Source: JANRJY01 sp033763735
Lineage (GTDB): Bacteria > Bacteroidota > Bacteroidia > Cytophagales > UBA9547
Direction: 5' to 3'
Assembly: GCA_033763735.1 (NCBI GenBank)
Contig: JANRJY010000103.1
Coordinates: 1-64,000, forward strand
Length of the DNA: 64,000 nucleotides
The number at the start of each line of letters is the position of its first letter. The stretch's first letter is position 1. Shown here in pieces: positions 50,401-55,374 of this stretch. The notes beneath the pieces were generated by a model. The model worked only from the letters and a program-made list of their open reading frames with translations, was not told the DNA's origin and made no database searches. Made by a program: the position numbers and the translations under genes.

Positions 50401-53309
50401 GTATTACCGATAGTCGATGTAATAAGATTAGTAACGGTAGGAGCTGTCGGATTTGCAAACGAAACCAAAGATCCATTTCCCTGCACAAATGTACCCGTTC
50501 CTGAAAGCTGGGAAGTACCCCCAAATGAAACCACTGAAGTGTTATTGTTTGTAACAGTCACTGCAGCTCCATTAATATCATAACCAGTCAAAAATTGAAT
50601 GGGACCAGTTCCGGAAATTGTATTTGAAACATTAGATCTGGCATTGCCAACAATAAATGAACCAGAGGTGGTATTGTTTTGTATAATCCCGCCATTTAAT
50701 ATCAAATTAGTATTAGTAATTACAGCAGAAGAATTAAAAGTGCCATTGTTTAAAAAACTATTTGTAAATGTAGTAGCAGCAGTATTGTTGTTATCAATGA
50801 ATGTACCATTGTTTACTACTGAACCAGTTACTGCAAAAGTACTTGGTGAACTCACAAGCAATTGTCCACTTCCAGTGATTGATAAATTACCAGTTATTGC
50901 CGAAGCACCACCTGAAACTGTAACAGGGGCGTCAATAGTTACATTGCCACCAGCGGTTGCATTTATTCCACCAGCTATAGAAAAGGTATTAGAACCTGTT
51001 AAAGTATAGGAAGAAGCAGCAGTAATATTATTTGCAAATGAAACTAAAGAATTGGCAATAATGGTTTGATTATTACCTATAGTCGCAGCACCTCCATTAA
51101 AAGTTCCATTATTTGTTAAGCCAGAATTAAATAGTTGATTTGCTGCTGTGGTTACACTGGTGCCTGCAAATGTTCCATTATTTATAAAAAAAGAATTAAA
51201 TGAGTTTATGCCTCCGTTATTTGAATCATTAAATCCCCCAACACCACTAATTGAAAATGGACCATTTGCTGTTAATGCTTGATTAAATGGATCTAAGATT
51301 CCTCCATTTATTGTAGTATTATTGGCAATTGTAACTGCGCCTCCAAAGGTTTTTGTTCCAGAGCCGGAAATAAACAAATTTTGATAATTGGGAGAACCAA
51401 AAACTGTTTGAGCTCCAGTTCCATTATAATAAATAGTACTTCCGGAATTTGGTGTTGTATTTAAAGTAGTGATAGAGTTTGTTGCTCCTCCTAAGTACAA
51501 TTGGTGTGCTAACCCCGAACCTGTCATATTAAAAGTACCGCCTGTAAAATTTCCTAAAACAGAAACCACTTGTGCTCCAATAGGAGCAAAATAAAAAATA
51601 CTTGAATTTGTAAATGTTCCATTTAAGTTTAATGGGTTGTTTAAGTCGAAATTTGAACCGTTTAATGTTAATCTCACAGAAGAATTAAAATTATTGATGT
51701 TATTTGAAGATGTTAATTCTGGGCCGGTAGATATATCATTCGTGGTGTTATAAGTAACATTATACAAGCTTCCAAAAACAACTCCGGGAGTGCTTGCAAT
51801 GCTTCCTCTGGTTCTAACTAATGTAGAAATTGTAGCTCCGTTATTTTGAAAAAACAAATTGTTGACAGAGTTGTCAAACGAAGTTGTAGCGGAAGTGGAA
51901 TTTAAAGTTACAGTTCCGCCTGTAACAGTGGTGGGTTGAGACAAAGTTATGATTGTATTTGTGTTGTTTCCAATTCCAACATTGCCTAAAGCTGAGGTAT
52001 TTACTCCTGGAATAGGAAGCTCTAGTCCTGATGTAAATGTTCCAGTTCCTTGATAGTTTACATTATATGTGACCCCACTGGGAATTGATGGAGAAGTTTG
52101 GAAAGAACCTAAATTGTTTCTAATTACAGTTGAGTTATTTAATAAGCTAACATTAAAGGAAGTATTGTCAATACAGTTTGCTGTGGTAGAATTAAAAGTG
52201 ATACTATTTCCTCCTAAAATAGAAATTGGACTTATAAGTGTAATAGTTGTTGCATTTCCTGTTCCAATAGTCAAATTTTTTAGAGTTCCATTATTAAAAG
52301 CTAGACAAGGTAATTCAAAATCAGCTGTAAGAGATGTTCCAGAATTATAGGTTACATTATATGTGGCACCAGTCTGGACCAAAGGTGCTGCAGAAAATCT
52401 ACCTCTTGTTCGTACCAAATTACAAAGGTTAGTAAAGGTTATATTGTTTGTACTATTATCTAAAACAATACCTTGGTCATTTCTATTTAAAGTGAAAGTT
52501 GTACCACCAGCAACTGTAATTGGTTGATTTAAAGTTAATAAAGTTGCAGTATTATTTCCTACATTTAAGTTGTTAAATTGGTTTGAATTACAAGAACCTC
52601 CTAAAATTTGTGTGCCTACTTTTTGAAATGTCACTAGACCACTGCTAGCTATAAAAAAGTTGGTATTATTAATAAAATCACCATTAAAAGTGTAAGCAAT
52701 AAAATTGGGAAATACTATATTACTTCCATTAAAAGTAACATTGTTGAAAGTGTAATTCGCACTTCCTGAAATAGTTGTACCACTAAAAACTAAATTTATG
52801 TTTCTTGTTGAAGAACTGAAAAGGTTAAATGTACCACTCGTATTGATATTCATTAAAGGTCCTGAAACAGATAATATATGAGAATAACTTCCTGCATTTT
52901 GCGAAATTAATCGAGCAGCATTTGCATTAGTTCCTGAAAGTATAACACTTCCTGCAACATTCAATTGTCTGTTATTTGCCGTTTCAAAAGTTAGAATGGC
53001 ATTATTTGCATTTGTTCCTGTTATAGATAAACCTCCAATTGCGAAACCCGGAGAAGTATTTAATGTCATTGTAACTGTGGCTCCATTTTGAGCAATAGTT
53101 ACTAAACCAGAAACGGAGAGGTTCCCTGGCCAATCATTAGTAGCAACAGGAGCCCAAACAGATCCATCCCATTTCTGCCATTTCGTATTATCATTCCAAT
53201 TACCGGTGGTTGTACACAAATAATCACCTACTGATTGGGATTTAGCATGAAAAAATGAGGTTAAAGAAATTACTACCGTTACAAATAGAAGTTTGTAATT
53301 TTTAATCAT
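29466..53309 (-). CDS. Giant T9SS type A beta-strand-repeat adhesin, 7,947 residues
   Basis: One unbroken reading frame. The signal peptide (about 1-25, ending 'FFHAKSQ') precedes a Gly/Asn/Ser/Thr-rich body of short beta-strand repeats with recurring words like 'NNL.I.GSGTKTF' and 'G.TTVTGNL'; these suggest a beta-helix or filament. About nine Trp-Asn punctuation motifs, such as 'NGNWNDPNSW' and 'SNWFDPNNWTP', divide it into modules (near nt 53180, 49700, 47650, 45640, 41390, 37890, 35520, 34200, 31890). Near the C-terminus are PKD/Ig-like domains with Cys (about nt 31,900-32,740), then a type A sorting tail (about residues 7862-7947, 'VYPNPYFG', 'LSNGIYVLRL'). It is probably cell-surface or secreted and used in attachment. 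Starts at ATG; no clear promoter was found upstream. Mass would be roughly 0.8 MDa (estimate). Confidence 0.93.
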   Translation of the reverse strand: MIKNYKLLFVTVVISLTSFFHAKSQSVGDYLCTTTGNWNDNTKWQKWDGSVWAPVATNDWPGNLSVSGLVTIAQNGATVTMTLNTSPGFAIGGLSITGTNANNAILTFETANNRQLNVAGSVILSGTNANAARLISQNAGSYSHILSVSGPLMNINTSGTFNLFSSSTRNINLVFSGTTISGSANYTFNNVTFNGSNIVFPNFIAYTFNGDFINNTNFFIASSGLVTFQKVGTQILGGSCNSNQFNNLNVGNNTATLLTLNQPITVAGGTTFTLNRNDQGIVLDNSTNNITFTNLCNLVRTRGRFSAAPLVQTGATYNVTYNSGTSLTADFELPCLAFNNGTLKNLTIGTGNATTITLISPISILGGNSITFNSTTANCIDNTSFNVSLLNNSTVIRNNLGSFQTSPSIPSGVTYNVNYQGTGTFTSGLELPIPGVNTSALGNVGIGNNTNTIITLSQPTTVTGGTVTLNSTSATTSFDNSVNNLFFQNNGATISTLVRTRGSIASTPGVVFGSLYNVTYNTTNDISTGPELTSSNNINNFNSSVRLTLNGSNFDLNNPLNLNGTFTNSSIFYFAPIGAQVVSVLGNFTGGTFNMTGSGLAHQLYLGGATNSITTLNTTPNSGSTIYYNGTGAQTVFGSPNYQNLFISGSGTKTFGGAVTIANNTTINGGILDPFNQALTANGPFSISGVGGFNDSNNGGINSFNSFFINNGTFAGTSVTTAANQLFNSGLTNNGTFNGGAATIGNNQTIIANSLVSFANNITAASSYTLTGSNTFSIAGGINATAGGNVTIDAPVTVSGGASAITGNLSITGSGQLLVSSPSTFAVTGSVVNNGTFIDNNNTAATTFTNSFLNNGTFNSSAVITNTNLILNGGIIQNNTTSGSFIVGNARSNVSNTISGTGPIQFLTGYDINGAAVTVTNNNTSVVSFGGTSQLSGTGTFVQGNGSLVSFANPTAPTVTNLITSTIGNTFEYSGSNQNIRGLVYNNLKLSGGGFNSLLGNTTVTGNLDLQSGITNLSTFNLDLTPNATIVGNTFSNNNMLATNSTGKLILAFNSLPSGQILFPIGTRTAIGSNFYSPVAITLSGSSIPTPPAFIQARAIPTVSSAQSNPQFSLAKHWVLSALGLNLGSASIDLSYSAVNEANATYESSYVPGLYNGSSWNISGSIISPTISIPAASTLNATITAGLPQSFQSLIFYSRQNGNWNDPNSWSIVTFGGAAAATVPFTTTPVNIGNNNTITITTNGISVPSLVISATGVLEIGNTSGHALGTISGNGTIRYTINDATTPQINLGTNMSAFFNSGNGTVEFLGSGSYLIPQPTNNVYNNIVIGGGSSSVKTKSTNTNLTLNGNLNINSNTQFNHNSNNLFQIIGTTSVLGTGVLIDNVDAGILRFDGPVFNNGIITTTGIITAGNLLYNSGFINNGTFNGGAATIGNNQTITANSLVSFANSITAASSYTLIGSNTFSIAGGINATAGGNVTIDAPVTVSGGASAISGNLSITGNGQLLVSSPSTFAVTGSVVNSGSFIDNDNTAATTFTNTFINNGTFNSSAVITNTNLIINGGIVQNNTTSGSFIIGNARSNVTNAISGSGPIQFLNGFDINGAAVTVTNNNTSVVSFGGTSQLSGTGTFVQGNGSLVSFANPTAPTITTLNTSLNSNTVAYVGNNQNIRGNIQYNNLILSASGINTFANNITVSGNIQISNGVNNLGNNNIILIPGATVSGTPSTSAFIITTGTGVFAYQLNSIPSGSLVYPIGTGTNLYSPAFVLVNNASVTNPAQLNIRAVASKPSNQIDNTYSLNKHWIISSSNLSSTDLNLTFNYQSSEANTTYESSYVAACWTGTVWSIVGTVSSQTITINNTSLLNTTCTAGPPNAFTAGTYYSRADGDWDNPNTWSTVSLGGPAASTPALNGSTVIIGNNNNVTISGNSKTTNALQLNGGSTLELGTTSLHNFGTSIVGTGTISYTINNATNPIIPGGTLTTFMSASGGTFAFGGTGNYVIPQPTGNSYNNVVISGGGTKTKSAATNLSLNGGLTVTGATVFDHTSNNNLVVNAQTLINGTFSDNNNSGVDSFTGLVTNNGIFSTTGVTTPANLVFLNGINNNGSFLGGAATLSNTNSIVANSPILFSGAVAQNGNITFSGISSISLANNLTSTNNLTINQGGTTSVLGTSSFSNGFSILSTGGIFFNGLVSQTGLTWNSQPITNPSLLNFTTGFTKTVNNTSNFGAATFNSNAIITNSAATSINFNNLLSATGVISFAGNNQTTLNGGARFNSDVYVNTGATLRLGSSANVYTVVGNLFGSGTIDFQSQSTILNLSGAQNSMGFFINVNNSTVNYIGSNQGLAGVTYNSLNFPGSGIKTLASNTTLSSSIIIPSGVTLLLPSNSNLKIASNQMIDNQGTFSVSGSSLTGFANIANNGVGVYSITQSTSGAVFGANFFTFNNLGNGGLNVSNGSIDPNGTFNNGSFSNGSGTQYINLTGLNISPDVIATNTTFTGGPTFNVTKPNSGVITFNDAKGSFSGSAFTNPNPTSNVIWTNPSSTYFSQNVFGLFSDLNNWKNGSGNNPTLNDFTSAGASFTVKDGHTVLLDRDLDIFNLQVGDGTSGILSFENSAVRNVIVRQLVNVLDGGLFNVTTSGNAIHNLDLRGGINTNLIGQVNLFNNSNQTCDLSYNSAYGQIIGNNPVIVNNFYVNSLAVPAAIVNAQNSLYINGNININSNGTFLGSNYPHTVSGYWNQAATGVYNGSTSGTIVFNSSTVQAISNPSIFRNVIFNGGSTSQINNVITILGDLIIDNNTNVSSAAFNNYLYGNFNLITGNFSHNAGATFFLAGSGIQTVTGITANFSNLNTLNSGEKILDGDINAINVTIANNTTLSGYSNTQNLNISGNLNFGGILNYNGNINMSSTSNNPSYIQRISVGNMDFGQATLNINATNNLIISTLSGSFSTCFIKNAININSGSVFLANNTSLRGGITFPGSGTISIANAARIVQQGATNYPYNFANYNYNTGSFYRMDQTFSQSFLGGISYGNMELRNGPRNVAAGPCNVTILGNVDFNNTASSSLDLGNTFCTAEIRGSINNATLSSITGLGTVIFNNPDASQTLGASLSYLFGNLFFTQTAPTAARNKTINANVTINGTFQATNTGGDNILLNNIVLGTNQIIGGSGTTKIQLGDNTRIQTSILSPNNFYNGISVSNISLTGASIVNFNDVANNSFQEFPPLTYGNVQLNGPGGANSNIKIATLGGANIVGSIVRNGGTPIFVDGGFTHTISGDWLLAQAYYTPSSTTSTILFNGTNQNIGPGSANLGFQNLIFANSGGNITHLPQSGGETTSINGNVIFNNGSSFVSSNKNIFISGNWINTGTGVSLINGGTHTFNAISSNDQLISGNGQSYFNNITVNRLTSPNLNLVALNNFTVNGTITLSNGASQTSGANLDISNRIIEVKGNLTEQPGTSITFNSLTGVIFSGSSAQTIANGNSSPFLNNVTFSGSGTKTFANGGGGGNGGTYANTHIYTGNVVIQSGPTLNAQNLNIQTFGNWLSYGSFTHTATLSLVGVNQTILGNSFNSVFLANSGTKILQGNTDIAGALTIGTGVTFDINPSNYSINVSGNWTNNGFFNQGTGTVNLLGNNANITTGAISNTTSGKNFYNLIINKNAGQTATSAGDINIQNDLYINSGTLNIAGTNGVWLNGNLYNNGGNYNQNNATGLTLYTTVPGTYVINPGISGSLFGSIIQNTPGSTYYLANPTTITSGRMLLINSGTMSLAGTSLSLIGGGVATVVSLTGGTLDIDAGGALYLANQNSIINNGGTFKVVGSGTLFSNIGRHSSSPTGGYIITQNAGTFNARNFNIQNLNYAVNGIGSQGIVFNGGTLDPVNNFSGGTFNNGFTGSQQYINFDNITLPGMYSLSGITFNSGPIYNIRRASVAGANFFTLINPQGPLGSFSFENDNPALSQNSGNFVWKKVGKFWVGTNPGTAFWENTNNWSDNLVPSATDSVILDHSFVAGKYNVTIGGTSANAYRIVIDNQGLTTAGISLILSPACNQLKVENNIDVYVANTLSGINSNNIINVGKTFNNSGTFLSGGGTVALTGSLLGTGFINSGNSPFNILSIAGPGTLFQLNNPFSTNDLFITDGNLDVTSGNNFPIYVSRNYAETGSGALVPRTGTIFFNGSSNQSINGSNFYNVSFTGASQKYIISSPSFQNSLIISNNATVNGLTNNLYIGGAFTNNVASNAFQQTGTGAIWFNGAGAQNINNGTQTTVFNNLYLLNPGVKTFFNNFTVTGDFTINSGTGNVDLQTFTGISNNPSSTFSHFSTNTLFLRGANNFPQNFGTYNIANGSITEYRADINQTISGLTYGTLTLSTATAPTPSVISKIASGSFIVQNNLNIGRNANDTRVVLDISAANGDITLGGNLSIVTTASQIIWGSNSTLFHNGAGWNIDPDITGFNNLNLGGTGTKTQFNTLTISGNVQLNNGVTLNMSTFPMIGNSSKSLTMISGSILNSQIVSATGFAFPTGFGTYNINSSSTTNINSGVGDQNILPISYGNLNITTNNGGNPANAALQGNTTVTGNYVSNANAILNDNSYNITAYGDMNISNYPSPSPSSTFYLIGNAQTITNSQNNTPYLLPGIYVGGTAGKTITGNNCGSSVSVLGNIFVSLNTSLNFRRDVSWFGNYFTNNGSLDAINGCNATFNVAGNSIQTINPGLSNSFYAFTVSNTLAPVLFTGNGGNFRNVFSINSGGNVHMGNGLTHYFGSSLFQGGPPATSTIQGNWTTSGANFVFDGGNQSIPDLIVSNVTFAGGGVTKRLVGSLLTGNLYIGTSTVLNTNATNTTPLTTDNPITITGNLLNDGTYTGNLSRITFKSAIPNVLIQTNASNLSIYDVDFLPNSTTSYTLGTTSNNYRFARSMNIACGATLNLNSTNLYFGSNLPSGKIFSVSGVLNINQNAYLLINNAGSQSILTVSGSCAALSVIGLNSGNKAIISVETGAAGNGSIIQINNGAKLAAQYYGILNLADQGMYVGPSAVLDPINNLSNGSFDNMRNAGGGARYYLILDANLTGVNSITGLVLNYSGTPTVGTQYNIYRSSSATGIAYINYPLNGTLGVYNYEFDPANTLGAGVPDANSGKIIWPVTQTLTWNGSIGTNWKDSLNWTPNRKPTILDNVIIPGGAGIPNNPSLITEDAYCRDMTITNGNLQLSNNFNLSISGTLTLGTGASAATLAVNSGTSKITMGGSWVKNANSTFIPSNGTVSFECNPGTYTINNGTSSFNNLALKNSPITYQLSGSQININGDLLITNNASVTPLTNNYRIFLKGNYQKDAGSLFNNGVALGTIILNGANQSITGMYCYNLSVAGTGTKLFIGQDTVVNLLNVDSYMQSEATNVHRLLGDVNIKSTGTFDDGGQSHNFLGTNWTGSGNYAGAGTINFIRTAAQNINASKFNNILLGNTTTNLLGNVTTTGDVNVQLVGGGNFNFLTNTIININNLGNFNVNNSAQNLYIRGTNNAPSGFNTYNFNASSNTYFDAAFNQTIGGISYGILNLLNNTKTLGGDISVGTNLNINNGTTLDVSPNNYSINIGGNFNNNGNGSFICQQGQVIFDGNAANQIIYNGAIGVKDFYQLTVNKTGTNQVYLWNSNNNNRILDNLYVLGGNFNIGGGTVVTIGGDMFATGGKFTTNGTYVLNQQGGIANIQFNGSSVPNMIINAPGTTYTLQDNMIITNNFNIVSGTFDGNGKSVVINGTSNNINGTYKIGAGGSLGIGNGAGTASFTIGTGGSFEAIGNSSNVAKITQNNTGNRYSFQVGNGATISANYYLFEYMNTSGVVISSGATIDGVNNLSNGTFNNGAAGTTFLTIDNDQTMTISAVNFPQNPGGAGPYNVSKPTSSAGILYFDNASGVFSGEGFDFDPYDNINPYNTPPYLGLIKWTGPITLTWNGSISSNWFDPNNWTPSSGPNIVPTGAEHVVIAFPNGAQPVINFEGALANNLTINSGAVLNINTTAIGTDLTINGDLIINGTIQTNGANDNIVVLGNYTKGGSGSTAYNTNSTISFTGMSGNKGINNGANAFPNVVIAGTANFQLNATTNIYGNLDINSGTLDGSSNTIIIRKSFINRSNFNSGNNTILFAGNPSGTYTFNPGSSVYSSIQFSTFNSTYNLASNLSTKSNITMSTLSGNTTLNLNGNSITLGDNIGTDQLNIGAGCIVNIGGGSSVLMSNNGSINVSGRLNIVGSTSTNTANILIQSAGTYGIDINSGGTLGAKYYVISNLNTNGIRILSGANLDPTNNLSEGSFTSGASGGRYLLFSNTMPNTTLTNVSFNSGPSFSIERTLSSISGIVNVFDSKGLLGSFFYEKDDQYPTQSAATGSIQWTYSAPVAYWSGNVSSDWQDSNNWYDQNNLPTLPTINTNTFIPDVSIPPYITNTYPLLSSIAGATKNFTLNSNSRLTLSGVNLSVSGAFTAQSGSTFIVATVGSPIIKAYDLWQNIGSFIPGTSTVELLGATGTYVISNGNNAFYNLKLNSSTGGANFQATSNLSISNNLDISSGIFTINSSTYVISIGGNWTNNSTYISNGSTATFIKSSGNQSISGTSVTAFGKLNISSTGNKVLYLASNISVTSDVNINGSNCTFNGGSFTIDLFGNWNNTAKPFVSQGMVRFLGNTSQNINRSGGENFNNVSISGGSTKILTKDVNIAGTLFLSNGVINTGVNKVNVLQGASITGGNSNSYVQGIIQKYINTGTGVSYTFEVGDGNYLPVNVFFPNVTSGGTFTAKATNGDHPNISSCLNSTRSVNKYWTLNGSGISPIYFNSTFNFITSNYDAGSNPLNFNIGKYAAATWSMQTLGSVTGTYTQALGISGYGDFQIAEIGSAGGIGSTISGIPASPICQGTTVSFTALGTNLGATPTYKWMVNNSVVGSNIANFTTSSLINNDNILVIVTSSGTCYLGSVVTSNGIAMTVHTIIGNSSISGNQLVCANVLPSSLTGTSVTGGNASTYTYQWQSSTTSSTTGFNPASGTNNGINYLFPANLSTNTWYRRTVVSGACSNTTSGILVSVVPIINNNNIGSAQTICSGLTPNSLTGSNPTGGSGVFTFAWEVSTISGSTGFASISGTNTGYVLGVANQSSWYRRIVNSSVCNNTSTGVAIVVSTSGIWIGLTNSNWNTANNWCGSIIPNASMDISLINSTPNYPIVDAPGASIKSLYISPSASVGVSSGNTLTLGGSLINNGSFSTSSNSTVVFNGASVQSVSGINTFNNILIDKTTTLNGVTFLNDQNLIGTLTLQNNSNLITNGIVFTLVSSSTTGTARIASIPSSSLITGNIRYQRYIPAKRAFRFLASPVTNATINHWREFGSATPGQGMFVTGVGAGSDVGSSVPTISTYYEPYIGDQNLGYFAVGSGINTTLTSGVGYRVFVRGDRTINLATNYVPTNTTLNLSGKPFIGNLTVPLSFTSTTGTITADGWNLLGNPYPSQIDWRNMSASGVNIDNAFYIFDPESGNASSTGNYYTYVNGVGSAPRTNPSIIPSGQSFFVKAKGTGASIQFTENAKSSLIGQDNFREEKISSLLYVALQSGTNTDYTAVRFVEGATNDFDPNFDAYKLKNSQLNISTYTSGNEYSINSMPLIDFSTKSVPLNVGSLSIGSYSITLSNLSSFESHIKVYLKDNYLQNSTLITEGYSYSFQTTSDLNSKGNSRFELVFEPQLGSISGFINPDSINGKWNIDGNNIWYSNKSVIQNISEGLHEITFSTVAGFVTPQPISIQVKASDITTFSGKYIPAPKFGSLTVLLTPSSINKGRQKTYWSLDKITWNESNKTLDNLEVGTYILYFSDLSGYNTPKNQSISIIENLITTATGYYIENLTNQENIIVENVDSLNKPIAIVSNISDNPLKDFSFKVYPNPYFGINDLNIELNNSVSKKIKIEIYNSKGLIVINNDFTINSDIQSIIKIKDFNELSNGIYVLRLIIDGKIVNCKIVKN
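48374..49036 (-). repeat. Internal duplication of giant gene, copy B
   Basis: This block matches 50438-51100 at a constant offset of 2064 bp (688 codons) with no visible indel and few substitutions. One stretch of about 95 bp (around 48838-48932) is identical. It encodes residues of about 1425-1646. Confidence 0.88.
50438..51100 (-). repeat. Internal duplication of giant gene, copy A
   Basis: Partner of 48374-49036. It encodes residues of about 737-958, with recurrent words such as 'GGAATIGNNQTI' and 'SFGGTSQLSGTGTF'. The following Trp-Asn motifs of each copy also recur at a similar spacing (2046 bp), so the duplicated unit is a whole module of about 685 residues. Confidence 0.88.
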
Positions 53310-53554
53310 ATATTTTGTGTTTGTACATTTAAATACTTGAATATTTCATTTTGTAACTTCATAAGATTTTTTGAGATGTAATAATATTTATGAAATTATA
53401 TTCAAAATTGTAATTTAACAATTGAAAATAGCTTTAATTAAGCCAAACAACGCAATTTAATATAAATATTTGTATTTAATCAATAATCTAATTGAATAAA
53501 ATGTAATTTAATTGCATAAAATTTTTCTGCAATGATTTTCTTGAAGTCTTAGTG

Positions 53555-53562
53555 TATATTTG
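53555..53562 (+). promoter_or_regulatory. -7 box upstream of lepA
   Basis: TATATTTG matches TAnnTTTG exactly and ends 21 bases before the ATG at 53584. It rules against the in-frame TTG at 53560 as a start. The 53310-53583 gap is otherwise very AT-rich, and I found no good match for the divergent giant gene. Confidence 0.65.
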
Positions 53563-53583
53563 CAATTCATTCAAAGCATACAA

Positions 53584-55374
53584 ATGGAATTAATTAGGAA
53601 TTTTTGCATCATTGCCCATATCGATCATGGTAAAAGCACATTAGCTGATCGACTTTTGGAATATACAAAGACCATCTCAAAACGAGATATGACAAATCAA
53701 GTCCTTGATGATATGGACTTAGAAAAAGAAAGAGGTATTACTATTAAAAGTCATGCCATTCAAATGGATTATCTATTTGAAGGCAAAAAATATATTCTCA
53801 ACTTGATTGACACTCCGGGTCATGTAGATTTCAGTTATGAAGTGTCAAGATCTATAGCTTCTTGTGAAGGTGCATTGTTAATTGTTGATGCTTCTCAAGG
53901 CATTCAAGCTCAAACTATTAGCAATTTGTATTTAGCAATTTCAAGTAATCTTACGATAATACCTATACTCAACAAAATCGATCTTCCTCATGCAATGCCT
54001 GAAGAAGTGACAGATCAAATTGTTGATTTAACAGGATGCAAAAGAGAGGAAGTAATATCTGCAAGTGGAAAAGAAGGAATTGGAATAGATAAAATACTGG
54101 AAGCGATAGTTTATCGTGTTCCTGCCCCTAAAGGAGACCCAAAAGCTCCGTTAAAAGCATTGATTTTTGATTCTGTTTTCAATTCATTTAGAGGAATTGA
54201 AGTTATTTTCAGAATTTATGATGGTGTAATAAAAAAAGGTGAAAAGGTTAAATTCTTTGCAACAGGTAAAGAATACAATGCTGATGAAATTGGAATTTTG
54301 CGTTTGACCAAAGAACCTCGTGATGTAGTTGAAACCGGAGATGTTGGATATTTGATATCAGGCATTAAACAAGCCAAGGAAGTAAAGGTTGGTGACACTA
54401 TAACAAGCGTTTTGAATCCTTGTGAAGATTTTATACATGGATTTGAAGATGTGAAACCAATGGTATTTGCAGGACTTTATCCTGTAGAAACTTCTGATTT
54501 TGAAGATATGCGTGATGCTATGGAGAAACTTCAGCTCAACGATGCATCGTTAGTATGGGAGCCTGAAACGTCTGCAGCACTTGGATTTGGTTTCAGATGT
54601 GGTTTCTTGGGCATGTTACATATGGAAATAGTTCAGGAAAGACTTGAACGCGAGTTTAATATGACCGTGATAACAACCGTGCCTTCAGTACAGTTTTTCG
54701 CTTACGATACAAAAGGAAAAAAACACATTATCAATGCACCGAGTGATATGTTGGATCCTACTTTGTTGGATTATATCGAAGAGCCATTTATTAAAGCTCA
54801 AATAATAACCAAAGCAGATTATATTGGGCCAATCATATCACTATGTATGGATAAAAGGGGCATTCTGCAATCGCAAAGCTACCTAACAACAGATAGGGTT
54901 GAAATCATATTTCATATGCCGCTGGCCGAAATGGTTTTTGATTTTTTTGACAAATTAAAGACGATTTCAAGAGGATATGCATCACTTGATTATGAGCTTA
55001 TAGGATTTAGAGAATCAAACATGGTTCGGCTCGATGTATTGTTGAATGGTGAAAAAGTAGATGCACTTTCTGCTATTGTACATAGAGATAAAGCTTATCC
55101 TTGGGGTAAAAAATTATGTGAAAAACTTAAAGAACTACTTACCCGCCAACAATTTGAGATTATTATTCAAGCTGCAATAGGACAGAAAATTATATCTCGC
55201 GAAACCCTCAGTGCTTTACGTAAAGATGTAACTGCAAAATGTTATGGAGGTGATATTTCTAGAAAACGAAAATTATTAGAAAAACAAAAAGAAGGAAAGA
55301 AAAGAATGCGACAAGTTGGAAATGTGGAAATTCCCCAAGAAGCATTTATGGCGGTACTTAAATTAGATTCATAG
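53584..55374 (+). CDS. lepA: Elongation factor 4 (LepA), ribosome back-translocase GTPase
   Basis: 596 residues from ATG 53584 ('MELIRNFCIIAHIDHGKST'), the family's usual N-terminus. G1 is 'AHIDHGKST', switch I 'ERGITIKS', G3 'DTPGHVDFSYE' and G4 'NKIDLPHA'. The C-terminal LepA-specific part includes 'RDKAYPWGKKLCEKLKELL' and 'AKCYGGDISRKRKLLEKQKE'. It acts on stalled or mistranslocated ribosomes. The TAG shares its last base with the GTG start of the next gene. Confidence 0.97.
   Translation: MELIRNFCIIAHIDHGKSTLADRLLEYTKTISKRDMTNQVLDDMDLEKERGITIKSHAIQMDYLFEGKKYILNLIDTPGHVDFSYEVSRSIASCEGALLIVDASQGIQAQTISNLYLAISSNLTIIPILNKIDLPHAMPEEVTDQIVDLTGCKREEVISASGKEGIGIDKILEAIVYRVPAPKGDPKAPLKALIFDSVFNSFRGIEVIFRIYDGVIKKGEKVKFFATGKEYNADEIGILRLTKEPRDVVETGDVGYLISGIKQAKEVKVGDTITSVLNPCEDFIHGFEDVKPMVFAGLYPVETSDFEDMRDAMEKLQLNDASLVWEPETSAALGFGFRCGFLGMLHMEIVQERLEREFNMTVITTVPSVQFFAYDTKGKKHIINAPSDMLDPTLLDYIEEPFIKAQIITKADYIGPIISLCMDKRGILQSQSYLTTDRVEIIFHMPLAEMVFDFFDKLKTISRGYASLDYELIGFRESNMVRLDVLLNGEKVDALSAIVHRDKAYPWGKKLCEKLKELLTRQQFEIIIQAAIGQKIISRETLSALRKDVTAKCYGGDISRKRKLLEKQKEGKKRMRQVGNVEIPQEAFMAVLKLDS

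Noticed and set aside
50599..51009. Plus-strand open frame of 136 codons inside the giant gene, and a similar one at 48676-49005
   Set aside because: They lie antisense to the two near-identical duplicated blocks, so they recur only because the sense sequence does. No RBS, promoter or recognisable domain; the sense frame is clearly coding.
29466..53309. Non-ribosomal or polyketide megasynthase as the explanation for the giant frame
   Set aside because: No adenylation, ketosynthase or carrier motifs; it has a signal peptide, strand repeats and a T9SS tail instead.
53560..53583. TTG start for lepA eight codons upstream
   Set aside because: The TTG lies within the promoter -7 box, and the family N-terminus begins at ATG 53584.
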